Of a stretch of 64,000 nt of DNA, positions 44,155 to 53,487 are shown in pieces. The position numbers and the translations under genes are program-made. The stretch is from assembly GCF_003347665.1 (NCBI RefSeq), contig NZ_QDGA01000013.1, forward strand, positions 57,770-121,769, in the 5' to 3' direction. This stretch comes from Microvirga calopogonii. GTDB lineage: Bacteria > Pseudomonadota > Alphaproteobacteria > Rhizobiales > Beijerinckiaceae. Every line of letters starts with the position of its first letter. The stretch's first letter is position 1. The notes beneath the pieces are model-generated. The model was not told where the DNA came from. It was given only the letters and a program-made list of their open reading frames with translations, and did no database searches.

Positions 44155-45690
44155 GTGGCTCGAAACACACGGAAGCGATTAAGTCGAGCGCTGGCGGAGG
44201 CAGAAGCCTCACGGGCCAAAACCAGATCGGAACGGACAACCCGGCCTCCCGCAACTTCCTCAGCGGGTTCATCACCGGGCAGAGCCGTCCGCCGCGGCAG
44301 CGTCAATGCCTGGGAGGACGATCCTCTCGACGGGACTGTCATTCAGCGCCCAGTGCCCAGTCTGACAGCCGGAAAGCTCAAGTACCGCTTTGGCGGTCCG
44401 GCCATTCGGCCCGGTCTCTATGAGGTCGGCACAGCCGAATTCCGGTATTGGACCGCCGCAGAGGCTTTGCGCCGAGGGGCCGACTTCTGGACCGCACGCC
44501 TGCCGTCCCTGAAGTGGCAGACAGGATCAATCCTGAATGTCCTGCTCGATGAGGGTGTCGACTTCAATGCTTACTATGATCGGCAGGCCTTGAACTTCTT
44601 CCACGGCCAGACCTCGACCGGAATCGTGTATTCCGGTGAGAGCCCGGACATCCTGTGCCATGAGATGGGGCATGCGGTTCTGGATGGCCTGAAGCCGCAG
44701 CTGTGGAATGTGGCCAGCCACGAGGCGGCCGCGTTCCACGAGGCCTTCGGCGACATGAGCGCGATGCTGGCGGCACTACAGCTGCCCATAATGAGGCAGT
44801 TGGTCCTAAGCGAAACAAGCGGACACATCAATCGCAATTCGCGCCTGTCCCGGCTGGCCGAGCAACTTGGGGCGGCCATCCGGGAGACCCACCCGGATGC
44901 CGTGAGCCGGGACAGCCTCCGGAATGCTGCGAACTCGTTCACGTACCAGGATCCGCTTCAGCTTCCCTCAAGCGCGCCGGCGGCGCAGTTAAGTGCGGAG
45001 CCGCACTCGTTCTCGCGTGTGTTCACGGGCGCCTTCCTGGATGCTCTCGCGGGCATGCTGGTCGTGGCCGCAGGGCATCACGGCCCGCCCACTGAGCAAG
45101 ATCTGGAAACCGTCAGCCAGCGCATGGGCGACATTCTGCTGGCCGGTATCCAGCAGGCTCCGGTGGTCTCCAACTTCTATGCCCAAGTCGCGGCCGGCAT
45201 GGTTCAGGCAAGCGCCGCGGCCGATCCGGCCTATCCGCGAGTCTTGAAATCCGCCTTCATCCGCCGGCATATCCTGTCGCTCTCCTCGGCAGCCGCAGTC
45301 GAGCCGTTCCAAGCCGCACTGTCCTCGCCAGGCACCGCCGCCGGTCGAGGGGCTCCCTCCGAGTCGCTCGGGCAGCTTGCCCTCGCGGGCAACGCCTATG
45401 GCCTGGGAGATCGCCCGCTGGTGGTGGAGACCCCGTCCCAGCCACGGCACTTTCCGGCCAAAGCCGCGGCGAACGCCTTCGGCTCGATCGAGCCGTCAGC
45501 CTCGGAAACCACGGCCCGGGGCTTCGTGGAGGATCTCTTTCTGAGAGGCAAAGTCGATTGTGATGGGGCTGGGGTGGACGAGACCCGAATGGATCCGGTT
45601 CTTGGACTGAAAACCCATAGGCTGGTTGATCTAGGTCGTATGCTCCGGCTCGAACGCCGATTGTGTGATTGTGGTCTGTGTCGAGCCTGA
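44155..45690 (+). CDS. Zinc metallopeptidase-like protein (HExxH, gluzincin-like)
   Basis: 511 residues from GTG 44155, with GGGAGG upstream. A basic disordered N-terminus (~55 residues), then a domain with zinc motif HEMGH at 169-173 and a likely third ligand Glu196 in HEAFGDMSAM, in the manner of thermolysin/fungalysin peptidases. No signal peptide is obvious. A C-terminal ~120 residues rich in Ala/Ser and ending CDCGLCRA are of unknown role. Possibly co-transcribed with the cyclase gene 80 bases upstream. Confidence 0.75.
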   Translation: MARNTRKRLSRALAEAEASRAKTRSERTTRPPATSSAGSSPGRAVRRGSVNAWEDDPLDGTVIQRPVPSLTAGKLKYRFGGPAIRPGLYEVGTAEFRYWTAAEALRRGADFWTARLPSLKWQTGSILNVLLDEGVDFNAYYDRQALNFFHGQTSTGIVYSGESPDILCHEMGHAVLDGLKPQLWNVASHEAAAFHEAFGDMSAMLAALQLPIMRQLVLSETSGHINRNSRLSRLAEQLGAAIRETHPDAVSRDSLRNAANSFTYQDPLQLPSSAPAAQLSAEPHSFSRVFTGAFLDALAGMLVVAAGHHGPPTEQDLETVSQRMGDILLAGIQQAPVVSNFYAQVAAGMVQASAAADPAYPRVLKSAFIRRHILSLSSAAAVEPFQAALSSPGTAAGRGAPSESLGQLALAGNAYGLGDRPLVVETPSQPRHFPAKAAANAFGSIEPSASETTARGFVEDLFLRGKVDCDGAGVDETRMDPVLGLKTHRLVDLGRMLRLERRLCDCGLCRA

Positions 45691-45751
45691 GAGACACAGG
45701 ACAATGATGTTCTTGCGGATCCACCCGCCCGCCACTCCTGAAGGCTGCGCC

Positions 45752-45955
45752 ATGAACCATAAACCGATCCCTAAGGATGCGATCGTCCCGGATACTCCCG
45801 AGAAGGAGTCGTTCGTGCGCGGTTTAGTCGATCGAGGCGAGGCGGGTTGGACGGATAGGGAGGGCAAGCTTCCGTCCGGAGTGACGCATGAGATCGTCGG
45901 GCACGCTCCGAGTGGTCTTCCGATCGTCATCGAGCGCCGGAAGAAGCTGTTTTGA
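45752..45955 (+). CDS. Small hypothetical protein
   Basis: 67 residues from ATG 45752. Charged, with VTHEIVGHAPSGLPIVIERR, a compact strand-rich end. No family recognised; follows the metallopeptidase gene by 61 bases. Confidence 0.5.
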   Translation: MNHKPIPKDAIVPDTPEKESFVRGLVDRGEAGWTDREGKLPSGVTHEIVGHAPSGLPIVIERRKKLF

Positions 45956-46097
45956 TGATTTTGCGGACGGAGCTTGAATCAGATTGCGGTAGCACAGTTC
46001 CAATCCCGGCGACGTCTTGGATCAGGTATGAGGTGCTTCCGGTGAGAGGTATCGTCCCGGGCATCTCATCAATCAGCGTGAAGCGGCGTTGACTTCA

Positions 46098-46173
46098 GTG
46101 CCGTGCGGTCGGCAGTGAGGGCCTCTGACTTTTAATCAGAGGGTCCTGGGTTCGAGTCCCAGCGCGCTCACCA
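46098..46173 (+). tRNA. tRNA-Lys(TTT)-like sequence, degenerate 5' half
   Basis: The anticodon arm TCTGA-CTTTTAA-TCAGA (46124-46140), the variable loop, the T arm CTGGG-TTCGAGT-CCCAG (46146-46162) and a 3' end with CCA at 46171-46173 are good. The 5' acceptor strand (expected GAGCGCG) and D arm are not recognisable. Best read as a tRNA 3' fragment. Confidence 0.55.
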
Positions 46174-46244
46174 ACATTATCAAAGGGTTACCGGCATCTG
46201 CCCTTTGAGTAGTTCTTTCCCGTGCTCACCACGTGCACACCGAC

Positions 46245-46317
46245 TAGGCGACGCGATAGACAGAGCAGAGGAATCATAATCCTTGTGTCGGGGGTTCAAA
46301 TCCCTCCTCCGCTACCA
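46245..46317 (+). tRNA. tRNA-Met(CAT)-like sequence, degenerate 5' half
   Basis: From AGAGC at 46262 on, the sequence follows a CAT-anticodon tRNA: anticodon stem GAGGA/TCCTT, anticodon CAT at 46275-46277, T arm GGGGG-TTCAAAT-CCCTC, and 3' CCA at 46315-46317. The matching 5' acceptor strand (AGCGGAG) is absent. Confidence 0.55.
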
Positions 46318-46799
46318 ATCTTTTCAATGACTTAGATGATCGTGATCGGCCGGCTCGTTCAGCTCGGACGGGATTCGGACGGCCATAGCAGCTGAAATCC
46401 GACGAGAAGGAATAAGCTGTTAATCCATGAGGCGACCTCCCGCTGCCTTCCCGGGTTGATGTCTAACGGCCCCTTACCGATCTTCCCGCGGTGTGTCGAC
46501 GATCTCGATTAAATTCGGGCCGTGGGATCGAGAAACTCGGATCTAATCCCTCTCCACGGTTTCAGGGACCTATCTCAGCACAAGGATTGCGGGGGAGGTG
46601 TATGCCCACGCAGGGCTATGGCGCCATGCACTCCTAGGTTCCGAGCTGCCTCGCCCATAAGTCAGGTCTGCACTGGCCATCGCTGGAGCAGGTATTTGGT
46701 TTAGGAAATTCTCGCGAGACGGAGGGCAGGGGGGCGCTCGAACTCAAGGCGGTAAATCCGTAGCTTGATAAAACCCTCGCCTGAACCGAGGATCTCCTC

Positions 46800-47060
46800 A
46801 TGCTCAAACTCCTTCATCGCATCCGACAGTTGTTCCGCCGGCGGCCTCCTGCTGCCGATCTCACAGTAATCGAGTACGAGGCCGTGTCTCTGATTGCGTA
46901 TGAGGGGAGGGCTGCTTACCAGCGAGCACGAGAGCAGGCGGAGTACTGTCTCAGCCAAGGGAGTGAGTCAGGCTGCCGGTTCTGGTCTGATGTCGCCGTT
47001 GAGGTTGCACGTCGGACAGGGATGACGAGCACGAGGAAGACACGAGAACAACCGAGATAG
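46800..47060 (+). CDS. Small conserved-looking hypothetical protein
   Basis: 86 residues from ATG 46800. A basic start (MLKLLHRIRQLFRRRPP) is followed by AYQRAREQAEYCLSQGSESG and FWSDVAVEVARRTGM, a pattern I associate with small proteins widespread in Methylobacteriaceae, function unknown. Lies between the Met-like and Gly-like tRNA fragments. Confidence 0.55.
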   Translation: MLKLLHRIRQLFRRRPPAADLTVIEYEAVSLIAYEGRAAYQRAREQAEYCLSQGSESGCRFWSDVAVEVARRTGMTSTRKTREQPR

Positions 47061-47147
47061 GGCGACCTCGTCTATGGTGTCTCAAGCAGAAACGGTATCA
47101 GCTTCCCAAGCTGAATGTCGTGGGTTCGATTCCCATCGCCCGCTCCA
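47058..47147 (+). tRNA. tRNA-Gly(CCC)-like sequence, degenerate 5' half
   Basis: Anticodon arm TCAGC-TTCCCAA-GCTGA (47098-47114), T arm GTGGG-TTCGATT-CCCAT and acceptor CGCCCGC with TCCA at 47144-47147 are good. A partial 5' acceptor match (TAGGGCG, 47058-47064) lies about 13 bases too far upstream, and the D arm is not recognisable. Confidence 0.5.
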
Positions 47148-47819
47148 ATTTTCCTTTATGGGATCTAAGAGTTACAAGGATTGCATCACCTGGACCTGCG
47201 TCAGTAAATTCCGGTGATACAACGCTGATACAACAATCCTTCCTGTCTGCTCCCGATTCGGCGCGTCAATCAGCCCCATCTTTTCACTCTCAGAACCACT
47301 GCAGTGGCAGTTTTCGAGAACTCTGACACTTGTCAGGCTAGACTTCATCCAGCGGGTTCTGGAATGCTGCTCTGGTCCGTAGCGTTGTGGACGCGGCCAG
47401 ATCACTAGGATTGGCAGTCGCAACACCTGATGAGGCGGGGCATCTGTTCTCGCGGTAAATCTATCCGGCTACGGATGAACAGAGGCACCCTGATTCATCG
47501 AGTAGGTCAGCGATACCAGAAAGGGTACTTATTGGCGCCTAAAGGTGCCTAGGAGAGGACTCTTCGCCCTCCCAGTAAGTCTTTGATTTTGTGTACCGTC
47601 ACGATCCGTCCGGCAAGTTGTTGTGCCCCAGTTCGCCCCTCGGTTAAGGCATCAGGCCAAGCTGACGCTTGACTTGTTGCTCTATTGATATGTTCCTGTT
47701 ATGTTCTATTTAAGAATGGACGGCCCCACTTGTGCCAAGCCTAGCCGTAGGTATGCTCACTGCTATTCAGCTCGCGGTTCTGCATAGACAGCAAGAATGA
47801 TCGGCCTAGGGGGCATTTA
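47148..47819. other. Intergenic stretch before the AT-richer island
   Basis: No convincing gene. Contains a short hairpin (GGCGCC-TAAA-GGTGCC near 47535) and the leader of the NdpA-like gene. The repeated CGGTGATACAAC / GCTGATACAAC near 47211-47233 may be integration-site debris, but no integrase is readable. Confidence 0.4.
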
Positions 47820-48881
47820 GTGAGTTTCTTGACGGATGAGGAAAGGCAATCGCTGCGGATCAATAAGATGATCCTCCACGTAGTCGGCGGCGACGAGCCC
47901 TTTCAAGCCCAATCGGAGATGACATCGATTGACCACCCTGACTTCTTTTTGGCTCGATTGATGGACGCCGCTGCGGCTGGCGTCCACGAGTTTGACAGAG
48001 GCTCGTTGGTGAAGCGTATGCTGGAAAGCATTGCGGCGGGAACTACGATGTTTGAAGGTACTTCCCAAGAAGTGTCACGGCACTTCGGGACGTATCATGG
48101 GAGTACAAGTCGGGACGGAGCATTCTTCATCTTTGAGCTTCTGACCCATGAAGCTGATGTCAGAATCTTCGCTCTTGTAAAGTATGACTATCGACAGGCA
48201 ATCGAGAGAGTTGACCAGGGAGGAACGAGCGCCCTCCGGCAGATAATACAAGCGTTCATCGCAGACAGAAAAGCAATTCAAAAATCTTGTTTTGTTCGCA
48301 CAAGAGGTGGAGTTGCTGAAAATTCCGTCTCTGCTCGCGACAGAATGGCATCGGCGCCTGACATCACAGACTATTTCAGACGGTTCCTTGATGTTGTTAG
48401 GAATAGATCTGACGCTGAACTGAATAGGACACTGAACGAAGCTCTTCGGGAGGTGTTCGCTGATTGCAAGGACGAACTTCCTGGCGAAGACGTTCCAGGT
48501 GCATTGGCCAAGGCTAAGGACATGCTGCGTAACCGCCAGACCATTGATGATCAGGCGGTATTGGAAGCAGTTTTTGTTGCCGCTGGACGCCCCCAAGATG
48601 AGAAGGTTAAGGCGAAGCTTGAGAAGGCTACAGGCCGGAGACTCAGGACCAGGAAACTTGAAGGTCTTGAATACAAACCTGATCCGACCATTCTTCGGAA
48701 GTCAAACCGGAAGCGGCTCAAGACAGCTGAGGGCGTCATGATCGAGTACCCCGGAGAGCTTGAGAATGGCTCAGTTAAGCGCGTAGATGGGCCTGATGGT
48801 GGGCTGACTATTACCGTAACGACACACCAGAAACTATTGGCTGATGAACTCCTCCCTGAGAAGTTTCGCTCAAGCTCTTGA
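47820..48881 (+). CDS. Nucleoid-associated protein, NdpA/YejK-like
   Basis: 353 residues from GTG 47820, with AGGGGG upstream. The pattern INKMILHVVGG at the start, HPDFFLARLMDAAAAG, DGAFFIFELL and FALVKYDYRQAI matches the 37-kDa nucleoid-associated protein family (NA37/YejK). Base composition is visibly lower in GC than the surroundings. The 3' end overlaps the next gene by 38 bases, so the two are coupled. Small mobile-island members of this family occur beside uncharacterised genes; the role here is unknown. Confidence 0.72.
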   Translation: MSFLTDEERQSLRINKMILHVVGGDEPFQAQSEMTSIDHPDFFLARLMDAAAAGVHEFDRGSLVKRMLESIAAGTTMFEGTSQEVSRHFGTYHGSTSRDGAFFIFELLTHEADVRIFALVKYDYRQAIERVDQGGTSALRQIIQAFIADRKAIQKSCFVRTRGGVAENSVSARDRMASAPDITDYFRRFLDVVRNRSDAELNRTLNEALREVFADCKDELPGEDVPGALAKAKDMLRNRQTIDDQAVLEAVFVAAGRPQDEKVKAKLEKATGRRLRTRKLEGLEYKPDPTILRKSNRKRLKTAEGVMIEYPGELENGSVKRVDGPDGGLTITVTTHQKLLADELLPEKFRSSS

Positions 48882-50193
48882 TGCTTGGGCATCGGATTCA
48901 AAGGCGGTCATTGTTGAGTCAGCAGCGTACGTTAGCGTGTCGCAGCTTGCAGCCTCGCGTGCGCTTGAGATCGTTGCCTTTGCCAATGAACTCTCGTGGG
49001 AGCTTGAGATAGAGGATGCCTCGCAGAGCCTCTGTGAGGCTGCTCACATCTCGGAGGTTTACGAGCCCTACAGAATCACCTTCGGGAAGCCAGTTGCGGA
49101 AGGCACCCTCAGCCTCCTGACCAACACGGCTTTTCGCACGCACCTGGAGGGGGATGGGCAAGAGACTGTCTGGAAGATCGCTCGTTTGGGAGAGCGTTTC
49201 GACACGCTCACCCGGAGATACACTCATTGGTCTGATGATGAGGCCTTCGAGCCACTCGATAGGCCGAAGAGTCCGCGTGAGATCGTGCGAGAGAGCAATG
49301 TGCCGACAATCCCGTCAGACCTCGGTGTTCTGATCCTACGGGATCCCTTATCCGCGCCCTTCGACGATGCATCTTTCACGGTATGGGCGACACGAGCCCA
49401 CGTCGTCTGCATACGTTCTCTTGCGAGTGAGATCGGCACAGATGGCTCATTGCTGTTTCGAGGCCCTGCTTCGGTGCGGATGGAAGTAGTTGTATCTGAG
49501 TTCTCATCGTTTGAGCGCGATATATTCCGAGATGTGCAACGAGCGGTCAGATGGGTATTCGAGAATCCTAAAGAGACAGAGATGCGACATGGGCTTTTCG
49601 CTGCCGAGATCGCTCGCGTCGCCGGAAGCCGCAGAAACGCATCTGATGTGTTCAAGCGTGCCACAAGAGCTGCTCTTGAAAGTGCTCAGATAGCCTACAG
49701 GCTTGGCCTCGCCGAGTTGAATCGAGATGCTCTGAAAGCAGTTGTTGAGCTTCGCAAAGCTGTCTCGGATGAAACCGGCAAGTTACTCGACAGTACACGT
49801 CAGTTGATAGCGGCGCTTTCGAGCGCTGTATTTGCTGGAATTGGCCTGTATGCAGCGCGAATGATCACGAGTACGCCGGGCTACATATTGATTATTCTTG
49901 GCGTAATACTTTCTCTTTATGTTTTCGGAGTAGCCTGGAGCGGCTTTAGCTTCATGAAGATCCAGAGAAGCTTGAGAAACGATTGGCGGAATAGATCCTA
50001 TACGTTTCTCACCGACACTGAATACCAGACGATGGTAACGGATCCGATTGCCCGAGCCGAGAAAGGTTTCAAGACTGCGGTCTGGATCAGTGCAGCTATA
50101 ACGGTAGCGCTTTTCAGCGCCGCACTCTTCAGCCCGCTTCAAGGCACGCCGCGGGACCAGACAACCCCAACTGAAACCCAAAAAACCCCCTGA
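48844..50193 (+). CDS. Membrane protein of unknown family, coupled to the NdpA-like gene
   Basis: 449 residues. A soluble N-terminal part of ~310 residues, without a recognisable motif, ends in a helical segment (AELNRDALKAVVELRKAVSDE). Then come two close membrane helices (~321-341 and 346-366) and a third (~411-431). The tail is Thr/Pro-rich. The start ATG 48844 lies inside the preceding gene. A soluble sensor or effector with a membrane-embedded C-terminus is compatible with abortive-infection proteins, but that is inference from layout only. Confidence 0.65.
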   Translation: MNSSLRSFAQALDAWASDSKAVIVESAAYVSVSQLAASRALEIVAFANELSWELEIEDASQSLCEAAHISEVYEPYRITFGKPVAEGTLSLLTNTAFRTHLEGDGQETVWKIARLGERFDTLTRRYTHWSDDEAFEPLDRPKSPREIVRESNVPTIPSDLGVLILRDPLSAPFDDASFTVWATRAHVVCIRSLASEIGTDGSLLFRGPASVRMEVVVSEFSSFERDIFRDVQRAVRWVFENPKETEMRHGLFAAEIARVAGSRRNASDVFKRATRAALESAQIAYRLGLAELNRDALKAVVELRKAVSDETGKLLDSTRQLIAALSSAVFAGIGLYAARMITSTPGYILIILGVILSLYVFGVAWSGFSFMKIQRSLRNDWRNRSYTFLTDTEYQTMVTDPIARAEKGFKTAVWISAAITVALFSAALFSPLQGTPRDQTTPTETQKTP

Positions 50194-50350
50194 GCACTGC
50201 ATCAGCGTCGCTTTGGAGGCTTACGGGCCAGCTGTCGACACTCAATACTGTGGCACAGTACCTCTGTGGCTGACAAACCATGTAGACCAAAGCTGTGGAG
50301 TCTAGGATTACGACTTCATAGGACGAGTACGATGGTGTTAGTTGGGAAGC

Positions 50351-51370
50351 ATGTCGATCCTCGCGCGTCTTTACAAACTGTACTCTCATGTCGAAACGCT
50401 TTTTTCTCTCGGGGGCTGGATTCTCTGGTTAATCGGTCTGACAGGGGCCGGGATTACCGCAGCGGCATCGGCGTATACGTCCTGGTACTGGGATAGCTAT
50501 GGCTGGGTTGGTGTAGCCGCCGCTGGACTTTCCGCCTGGCTCTTGTTCGCACTATCCCTCCCACTTATCGCTGTTGGCATCCGTTTGATGCGCCCTCCGG
50601 CTGCTCCTCATAATCTGTCCAATGTGACATCGGCGCCTGAAGGGCTCGCTGAAGTCCCGGATCAACTGGGAAATCTTGAGAAGAAATTGAGCGGCCTAGC
50701 TCAGGCTTGGATTACGGCTGACAGGGCGAGGGATGAAGGATTTGAGCGGATCCGATCCGACATTGTCGGTCTGAGCGACCGATTAACGAAAATTGAAGTT
50801 AGCCTTCGCCCCAAAGGTGGAGGAATTTTAGCAGGCGGCTTGGACCGGAAGTCTGAAAGTCGTCTCGAAGAACTTGAGGCCAAGCTTGAAGACGCGTGGA
50901 ATTATACGAGTTCTGTAAAGGATGGCCTTCAGGATACGCTAGACCAACAGAAAGCCGTGTACGACCAGCAGTATTGGCTTTTGGTCACATCGTTGCGAGC
51001 GCGAGATGCTGAGGCGATATTGCGGGAAGCAGATACCCTTATTATGACTCTCGGCCCCAAGCTAACGGCGGCAGACAGCTACGAAAGCGGGGTGTTATGG
51101 TCGAAAGATCACAATCTTTGGGGACATAGCATCAGCAAGATAGATTGGGTGATGACTCAGTGGTGGAAGGAAAAGCATCAGTCTCTTCTCGATCTTAAGC
51201 ATTACGATTTTGAGCGTGAGGATCGTAAAGCACCGACCCACATCTTGGTTGATCAAGAAAAGAATGCTATCCGCTACAAGCAGGTGTGCATAGTACAAGA
51301 AAGATACATGCGCTTACGAAGCGACCTTTTCAGCTACTTCGACAGCAAGGCGCGCGAGTTGCCCGGTTGA
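50351..51370 (+). CDS. Two-span membrane protein with coiled-coil, unknown
   Basis: 339 residues from ATG 50351; a TTG at 50342 is less likely. Two N-terminal membrane helices (about residues 20-42 and 53-77), a coiled-coil-prone region (NLEKKLSGLAQAW to SDRLTKIEVS and RLEELEAKLEDAW), then a mixed C-terminal domain with WWKEKHQSLLDLKHYDFERE. No family recognised. It is 157 bases after the previous gene with similarly low GC, so probably part of the same island. Confidence 0.65.
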   Translation: MSILARLYKLYSHVETLFSLGGWILWLIGLTGAGITAAASAYTSWYWDSYGWVGVAAAGLSAWLLFALSLPLIAVGIRLMRPPAAPHNLSNVTSAPEGLAEVPDQLGNLEKKLSGLAQAWITADRARDEGFERIRSDIVGLSDRLTKIEVSLRPKGGGILAGGLDRKSESRLEELEAKLEDAWNYTSSVKDGLQDTLDQQKAVYDQQYWLLVTSLRARDAEAILREADTLIMTLGPKLTAADSYESGVLWSKDHNLWGHSISKIDWVMTQWWKEKHQSLLDLKHYDFEREDRKAPTHILVDQEKNAIRYKQVCIVQERYMRLRSDLFSYFDSKARELPG

Positions 51371-51900
51371 TCCAAGTGTACATTTAGAGCATCGGACTGG
51401 AAATCGGATCCTCCGGCTTTTGGGTTGGGCTTATCTGTGAGTTCCCTGGTATAGTGGGCAGGGGATCGCTCCTAATCCCAGAATTTGGATACGGTGCTCA
51501 CAAGGGAGGCCCGAATGCCGGCCATGCGTCCGTTTTACGGTCCGATGCTGTAGCACGCCGTTATAGGAGACGCTGGGTGCCCTCCCTTAAGAAGAGTCCC
51601 TAGTCTAGGCTGGTGCTTCTGTCTCAGAGCTCTTAGCAATAGAAGCGCGGCTGCACCCAGTACTCCATTGCAGGGTTCCCCACGGGCGTGGTGAGGTAGC
51701 CCACCTTTCCAGCTACGCCCCAGCATCAAGAGTAATAGCACTGTTGTCCTCTGACGAGTTCAGGAACGCCGGGACACGGCTTTGGCTGCAATACGGCAAT
51801 GTCCGATAAGTAGGGATTATCGGGCATTGCTGCTTAGTGATGCGGACCATGCTCACATCCGAGAGGGTTCAACAGGATCTCCGTGACTCGCTTTGGTCTC
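51371..51900. other. Intergenic region with degenerate tRNA-like pieces and a hairpin
   Basis: Near 51391-51412 AGAGCATCGGACTGGAAATC resembles part of a tRNA anticodon arm but does not pair properly. A strong hairpin lies at 51796-51830: arms GCAATGTCCGATAA and TTATCGGGCATTGC, loop GTAGGGA. No T-run follows. No gene recognised. Confidence 0.4.
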
Positions 51901-53487
51901 CTATGGTTGAGCACAGCTGAAACTGGTAGCCTCGTCCAGATTCCCAGCACCGGAGTACTTCGCCACCTGCGGATACGGGCACAGCGGGCGGGTCCGTCGC
52001 ACCTCAGTGCCTGACATCTGACGAGCCTGAATGGACTCAGGGGCTTTGCCGGTCTCGACCCAGTTGATGAGCGGCGTCATGGCGTCAAACCGATCCGGCC
52101 CAAATCCGCCGCGGCAATGGAACATGCCAGGCACCATGAACAGGCGATAGAAGTTACTTGTCCGCTCTTCGCCCATGGTTCGGCGGACCCGCTCGTAGTA
52201 GTTCACACCCATCATCGGGTTCAGGGCAGGGTCGGCCCATCCAAAGTAGGTGATGAGACGCCCACCGCGCTTTTCGAACTCGGATAGATCCGGGTTGTTC
52301 GCATCGAGGATATCCCGGATCCGGGTGATCGGCTCGACATCCTTGTCGAAGTTGAATTGCTTCCAATCCAGGTTGGGTTGCGAGGCAGGGGTATTGGCAA
52401 AGTACTTCAGGAAGCTTTCACCATAGGCGAGCTGACGGCTCTTGGCGCCTTCAGTGACGATCCACTCCTTCCATCCACTCGCGCCGCTGGCATCCGCCGG
52501 CTCCGCACCCGGAAGCTGGCCCGGGAAGATGACCTCGCCCTTGCTCTTCACGCCACCATAGATGGTCTGGAGCGTCTCGACCTGGGCTTGGGTGAAGCAC
52601 TGATCACCAGGTTGGCCTTCGGTGCATTGCGGCAGGTCCTGAGCTGGGTTGAAGGAGCATTGGCGTGGGTCGTCGGCCAACAAACCGTCCTTGGCCTCAT
52701 CGACTGCATCGCACTTGTCCAGCACGGCCTTGGCAATCGCAGGGAGTTGCCGGATCGAGATCGGCGCCTTTGCCAATGCCTGAGCGTTCCACACACCCCA
52801 GAGCTGGGTTTCGGTGAAATCGAGCACTGGGGCACCGGCAAGGATGCCGTCGAAGTCGCCCGGGTAGCGCTGAGCCGACATGAGACCCTGACGCCCACCC
52901 GTGGAGCAGCCATCCCAGTAGGAGTAGGAGGGGGGACGATCATAGTAGGCCTGGATCAGGTCCTTGGCCCTGGTGACGGTGACGTGGACCCCGCGCGAAG
53001 CATAGTCCACGAGCTTGCCGAGGTTGTTCTCGGCGAAGCTGCCGAGCGGTTGGGCCCGCGCATCGTGTCCGCTGTTCTGCTGGACCACGGCAAAGCCCTG
53101 CCGCAGAGCGGCGTTGCGGGTGTCCTGCCGGCTGGCTTCCGCCAGGTTCTCTCCGGCATAGCCGCCATTGCCGAACATGTAGAGCCGCCGGTTCCAGCCA
53201 TCCGGCAGGGTGATTTCGAACTGGATCTCCGGTTGGATCACACCCGTGATCTGGCAATGGGCAGGATGCTGGTCAGTCGCTTCGGCGTGTCTCGCTTTGA
53301 GGTGGATCACCTCCGGGAGCACCAGTCGCTCGATGGCCGCGCAGGCCATCTGCGGGGACGCCGGCGTCGAGCGAAAGGGGGCATCGGGCGGTGCCGTGGT
53401 GAAGCTGGAGGCATTCTGTGCGTGAACCGGGATGATGCCAGCCCAAAGGACAGCGGTCGCTAGAAGCGGGCGTTCGAAGGCGTTCAT
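51901..53487 (-). CDS. Tannase/feruloyl esterase family hydrolase, exported
   Basis: 528 residues with a signal peptide (ATAVLWAGIIPVHAQ). The catalytic Ser195 is in WDGCSTGGRQG, Asp in WADPALNPMM, His in MFHCRGGFG; the Cys-Ser and His-Cys pairs typical of the CS-D-HC disulfide are visible. These enzymes hydrolyse ester bonds of gallate or hydroxycinnamate esters. It would feed aromatic acids into pathways like the one at 15-28 kb. No regulator adjoins it. Confidence 0.9.
   Translation of the reverse strand: MNAFERPLLATAVLWAGIIPVHAQNASSFTTAPPDAPFRSTPASPQMACAAIERLVLPEVIHLKARHAEATDQHPAHCQITGVIQPEIQFEITLPDGWNRRLYMFGNGGYAGENLAEASRQDTRNAALRQGFAVVQQNSGHDARAQPLGSFAENNLGKLVDYASRGVHVTVTRAKDLIQAYYDRPPSYSYWDGCSTGGRQGLMSAQRYPGDFDGILAGAPVLDFTETQLWGVWNAQALAKAPISIRQLPAIAKAVLDKCDAVDEAKDGLLADDPRQCSFNPAQDLPQCTEGQPGDQCFTQAQVETLQTIYGGVKSKGEVIFPGQLPGAEPADASGASGWKEWIVTEGAKSRQLAYGESFLKYFANTPASQPNLDWKQFNFDKDVEPITRIRDILDANNPDLSEFEKRGGRLITYFGWADPALNPMMGVNYYERVRRTMGEERTSNFYRLFMVPGMFHCRGGFGPDRFDAMTPLINWVETGKAPESIQARQMSGTEVRRTRPLCPYPQVAKYSGAGNLDEATSFSCAQP

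Noticed and set aside
51391..51412. tRNA-Ser-like anticodon arm (AGAGCATCGGACTGGAAATC)
   Set aside because: The stem does not pair (CGGA against TCGG) and no T arm or acceptor follows, so it is too weak to list as a tRNA.
51535..51741. Leu-rich 68-codon minus-strand frame
   Set aside because: Low-complexity start, no ribosome-binding site and no family resemblance in a region with tRNA-like debris.
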